From: Robiginitomaculum sp.
GTDB taxonomy: Bacteria; Pseudomonadota; Alphaproteobacteria; Caulobacterales; Maricaulaceae
Assembly: GCA_021647375.1 (NCBI GenBank)
Contig: JAKIUV010000041.1
Span: 1-24,756, forward strand
DNA length: 24,756 nt
Reading direction: 5' to 3'
A program made the position numbers and the translations under genes. This document shows positions 21,849 to 24,756 of the stretch, in pieces. Position 1 is the stretch's first letter; every line of letters starts with the position of its first letter. A model generated the notes under the pieces. The model ran no database searches. It was given only the letters and a program-made list of their open reading frames with translations, and was not told where the DNA came from.

Positions 21849-24509
21849 TTATTCTTCTGCGCTTTTCTGGGAGAATAAAAGCTTCTGGTAAACTCTGCCG
21901 ATGACGATTAAGACTAGGCCAAGCACGACAAATGACATGGCGCGCAGCACGCCTTCCAATGATGCCATATCTATCAAGAACGCCTTGAGAACGGTTAGGG
22001 TAATCACCAAGGCAGAGGCCGTGCGCATGTCTTTTTGTTTGAATTTAAGCCCGACAACTAAGAGGACAATGCCGAATACCAACCATACGGCGCTGATGGC
22101 ATAAAGTTCTGCATCTTTGAACGATGTCGCCCAGATGGAAATTTTACTGCCGGCAAATAATATTCGTACCGAACTGGTCAGATACAGCATGAATGCTATG
22201 AGCGACAATGCGCCCGTGGCAAGTATATAGGCCTTGGGGCGGTGAGCGCGGGATAGCCAAGTGATGGCGGCAAGTGCTAAAGCGGGCAGTAAATATGCCA
22301 AGAGAAGACTGTTAATGATGATGCCGCCTTTGATAATAGTGTCGTTTGAAAGCAGTGGGTTATAGGCAAAGCAAATGCCGAGCGCGAATAATGCCAAAGT
22401 TACAAGGGATACTGCCGTCGCCAATCCGGGGATGAGGCGTTCATAAGGTTCGCGTTTCACATCTTTTGGTTTGTTCGTGCGCCCCAATAATGTGCCGCCG
22501 AGGGTGAAACTAAGCCCGACCATGACCTGTAGAGCCATCTCGTCAAACCCGAATTTGGTGGCAAGCACATTGCCGTCGTTCATGAAATGACGAATTTGGA
22601 ACACGAAGAACAGAGCCGCAAATGTCAGCGTAAGCGCCTTCAAACTTTCCGACCATATATCGTCATATTTGCGCGATAATACCCAAGCCGCCGCAGCACA
22701 CAGCAATGCGGGCAAAGCGAAGTAAACCCAAAGCTCATTAATGATGAGCCGTTCGCTCAACGTGCCGTTTTCTCCTATGCGGATAAATAAAGTATAGGCG
22801 GCGCTGAGGAGGGCAAATCCGGCAGACACCCAACGCAGGGCAGGAATGGCTGTCTGTCTATAAATACCTGCACTAATAAGGATACCCGCCATGAGTAAGA
22901 TGGTCTCCACAAGGCCGGAAAAACCAATGAGGGTTGCGAAAGTATATGCTATTGCCGTAGCAATTGTGTAAATTTTTACGGCTTCATTTTCATTGCCAGA
23001 TTTCGTGTGTAACCAGTAGGTAAGAAGGGCGTTGATGATCACAAAAGTAAATAGGACGGTGGATGTGAGTTTTGAGGAAAATCCGGTTAGTTCACTGTCA
23101 AAACCAAGGCAAAGCGCAATTGGCAATGCCGCTCCAAAGAAGCCCCATAATTGTTGGTAAGCCTTATCGGTTGATTGTTTTGCCTTAAGGAAGCCCCAAC
23201 CCGTGACGGAGAGAGCGGTCACGGCACCAAATACAAGGCTTTGGGTAAAGCCTAAATCATTGCCAGCACCAAACCAAACGGCGAAAGCCGACAAAGCCCC
23301 ACCAATGATAATATTGGCGCTTTGGCGGGGAATATACCAACCTACTACCATCAGCACAAAGCCAAACCCGATGGCCATATGTGCATGGGGAAAATGGAAA
23401 CCGGGTTGGTTGCCCGCTATGCCGAGGAATAACAAGGCAGCGAATAATGACCATGTGCATGCAGCAACATTGTTATGCCGGATGCCTTTTTCCGGTTTTA
23501 TATTGCTCTGTTCTTTATCATATATCCGCGCAATTAGCGTGCTGAGGGCGAACATGGTGCCTGTGAAGATTAACCACGCTCCGTAGGTGATATTTTTGTC
23601 TGCGGCATCAAAACTCATATAACTCCAGCCGAGCGCACCGAACAATGTCAACACATTCAGCCACGGCCAATCTCGCAGACGTGCCAGAGCCAAGGCGGCA
23701 ATGGAAACAACGATTAGATAGGTATAAAGTACGAAAAAATTAGGCGTGCCCATATCAATCAGCAAGGGCGTAACCATGGAGGCTACCAAGCCCAGCGCCG
23801 CCATTTTCGGGCCGTGCAAGAGGGACAGGGCGAGAGCCGCCAGAGATATGACGGCGAGCATTGCGAATGTCACCAGCGGCCCGATAAAATTATACAGCTC
23901 ATAGGCCGCATAGCTGGTGCCGAGTAATGTAAAAATGCCAACCGCCGTCAGCACACCGGGGATATAGGCGGTTTGTTTGAGGCCGGCTAGAGCTTCGGGA
24001 AGCTTGATGTTTTTGCCGTCGACCCGGCGCAAAAACTCGCCCACTACCAACAATACCGCACCCATAATCGCCGCCAGCCCGATGCGCATGGCGGGCGAAA
24101 ATACGCCTGCCTCAATCGTGTAGCGTAGCATAAATATCGCTCCAAAGGCCAGCGCAATTCCCCCAACCCACACCGCCCAGCGCGCCCCGATTTCTTCTTC
24201 GAAAGAGCGTTTGGCGCGTTTGGGTTTAAGCGGCTTTGTGGGTTTGGCTTGTTTGAGGGCTGGTTGGTAAGATGTTTTCGCCGTCAGTACAGGTTCCCGG
24301 CTTGGCTTAGTAGCGGCTACGGGCTTGTGAGGAATTTCTGGCCGCATAGACGGAGCGGGTTTTATATTCGGCGTGCCCCGTAATTGATTTTGCAAGCGCT
24401 TAACTTGCTGCTCTAATTTACCGATACGGGCATTGGCCGTAATACCCATAATGCCGCCAATAAACATGACGCCAAAAACACCGAGACCAATTAAAGCTAA
24501 AAATTCCAT
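21849..24509 (-). CDS. DUF2339 family large polytopic membrane protein
   Basis: An 886-residue protein from ATG 24509, chosen because the following residues form a helix with a normal start; the frame is open upstream to a TTG at 24563 but without a convincing site. The first helix (MEFLALIGLGVFGVMFIGG) is followed by a short coiled-coil-like segment (IGKLEQQVKRLQNQL). Next comes a Pro/Lys-rich linker (about 45-100) and the conserved entry RSFEEEIGARWAVWVGGIAL. About 25 or more hydrophobic helices fill the rest. The function of DUF2339 proteins is not known. It forms a two-gene unit with the YjbQ family gene. Confidence 0.88.
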   Translation of the reverse strand: MEFLALIGLGVFGVMFIGGIMGITANARIGKLEQQVKRLQNQLRGTPNIKPAPSMRPEIPHKPVAATKPSREPVLTAKTSYQPALKQAKPTKPLKPKRAKRSFEEEIGARWAVWVGGIALAFGAIFMLRYTIEAGVFSPAMRIGLAAIMGAVLLVVGEFLRRVDGKNIKLPEALAGLKQTAYIPGVLTAVGIFTLLGTSYAAYELYNFIGPLVTFAMLAVISLAALALSLLHGPKMAALGLVASMVTPLLIDMGTPNFFVLYTYLIVVSIAALALARLRDWPWLNVLTLFGALGWSYMSFDAADKNITYGAWLIFTGTMFALSTLIARIYDKEQSNIKPEKGIRHNNVAACTWSLFAALLFLGIAGNQPGFHFPHAHMAIGFGFVLMVVGWYIPRQSANIIIGGALSAFAVWFGAGNDLGFTQSLVFGAVTALSVTGWGFLKAKQSTDKAYQQLWGFFGAALPIALCLGFDSELTGFSSKLTSTVLFTFVIINALLTYWLHTKSGNENEAVKIYTIATAIAYTFATLIGFSGLVETILLMAGILISAGIYRQTAIPALRWVSAGFALLSAAYTLFIRIGENGTLSERLIINELWVYFALPALLCAAAAWVLSRKYDDIWSESLKALTLTFAALFFVFQIRHFMNDGNVLATKFGFDEMALQVMVGLSFTLGGTLLGRTNKPKDVKREPYERLIPGLATAVSLVTLALFALGICFAYNPLLSNDTIIKGGIIINSLLLAYLLPALALAAITWLSRAHRPKAYILATGALSLIAFMLYLTSSVRILFAGSKISIWATSFKDAELYAISAVWLVFGIVLLVVGLKFKQKDMRTASALVITLTVLKAFLIDMASLEGVLRAMSFVVLGLVLIVIGRVYQKLLFSQKSAEE

Positions 24510-24637
24510 ATTGTGTTCCCAGCTTTTCAATAGGTGCAACATTATGCGCAGGCATTTTAGCAACAGCGAGCCTGCTCCTGTCTCAATCTTATATTATTTA
24601 TGAGGAAAATGCTATGGTAGATGTAAATATGTGTAGC

Positions 24638-24756
24638 TAGCACTCTAATTGTCCGTTTTATGTAGCACTTCATTTGTCCGGTTTATGGATTTCTTCTTTT
24701 GGGAGTTTTTCATGGGCTGGGCGGAGTGTTTACAGGAACGAAGAATGAGTAAATTT
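24638..24756 (+). mobile_element. probable left end of an insertion sequence (continues past the window)
   Basis: Two tandem 25-bp copies (24638-24662 and 24663-24687) match at 21 of 25 positions around a TAGCACT...TTGTCCG core. They lie immediately before a small open frame with transposase-like residues. Repeated sequences of this sort at an element end are typical transposase-binding sites. The right end is not in the window, so family and borders are provisional. Confidence 0.5.
24712..24756 (+). CDS. transposase, N-terminal fragment cut by the window edge
   Basis: Fifteen codons are visible, encoding MGWAECLQERRMSKF. GGGAG at 24701-24705 gives a well-spaced ribosome-binding site. The sequence resembles from memory the start of transposases with an N-terminal winged helix-turn-helix (an ERRMxxF start followed by a GRLxQ segment, ISNCY-like). 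With only 15 residues, the assignment leans on the neighbouring end repeats. Confidence 0.45.
   Translation, partial: MGWAECLQERRMSKF

Noticed and set aside
24510..24563. 18-codon extension of the DUF2339 protein from a TTG start
   Set aside because: The added residues do not fit before the N-terminal helix and no good ribosome-binding site precedes them.
1..24756. CRISPR array, rRNA or tRNA genes
   Set aside because: No regularly spaced repeats and no cloverleaf or rRNA-like sequence was seen on either strand.

Overview
The window looks like a chromosomal segment of an alphaproteobacterium with moderate GC. The gene order ctaC-ctaD-ctaB-small protein-ctaG-ctaE-DUF983-SURF1 is the classical alphaproteobacterial aa3 cytochrome c oxidase cluster. 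An FzlA-like GST-fold protein beside queG, together with a long TonB-dependent receptor, suggests the Caulobacter/Hyphomonas side of the class, possibly a marine stalked or prosthecate group. This placement is inferred from gene content only.

Layout. Positions 1-1805 hold a terminator-like palindrome and two minus-strand genes for exported proteins: a ClpP-like serine-protease-type lipoprotein and a small Trp/Cys-rich secreted protein. Both end in the same Cys-bounded calcium-loop-like motif. The upstream gene has a G9 tract lying exactly between a perfect -35 and a -10-like hexamer, and the lipoprotein start region carries a tandemly duplicated ribosome-binding site plus ATG. The pair is flanked by about 54-bp near-identical direct repeats, one of which is the leader of the cytochrome oxidase operon. 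Positions 2119-9128 are that operon (subunits II, I and III, heme O synthase, Cox11-type copper chaperone, SURF1, small accessory proteins), ending in a RimJ-like acetyltransferase. Convergent to it (9125-10855) are a membrane GT2 glycosyltransferase and a tiny two-helix membrane protein. From 11062 to 16415 come a TonB-dependent receptor and an exported S9 prolyl-oligopeptidase-type peptidase, each followed by a clear rho-independent terminator. From 16640 to 24509 everything is on the minus strand: lepA, queG, an FzlA-like GST-fold protein, a cation diffusion facilitator, a YjbQ-family protein and a large DUF2339 membrane protein. The right edge (from about 24638) appears to enter an insertion sequence, with two tandem 25-bp end repeats and the first 15 codons of a probable transposase.

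How the genes work together. The oxidase block holds the structural subunits and most of the assembly factors for one respiratory complex. The receptor and peptidase may form a capture-and-degrade pair for peptides or a peptide-like ligand. The minus-strand block is mostly housekeeping: translation back-translocation, queuosine synthesis, probable division control and metal export. The most unusual part is the left-hand cassette, which looks like a mobile or duplicated, possibly phase-variable, two-gene exported-protein module inserted next to the respiratory operon.
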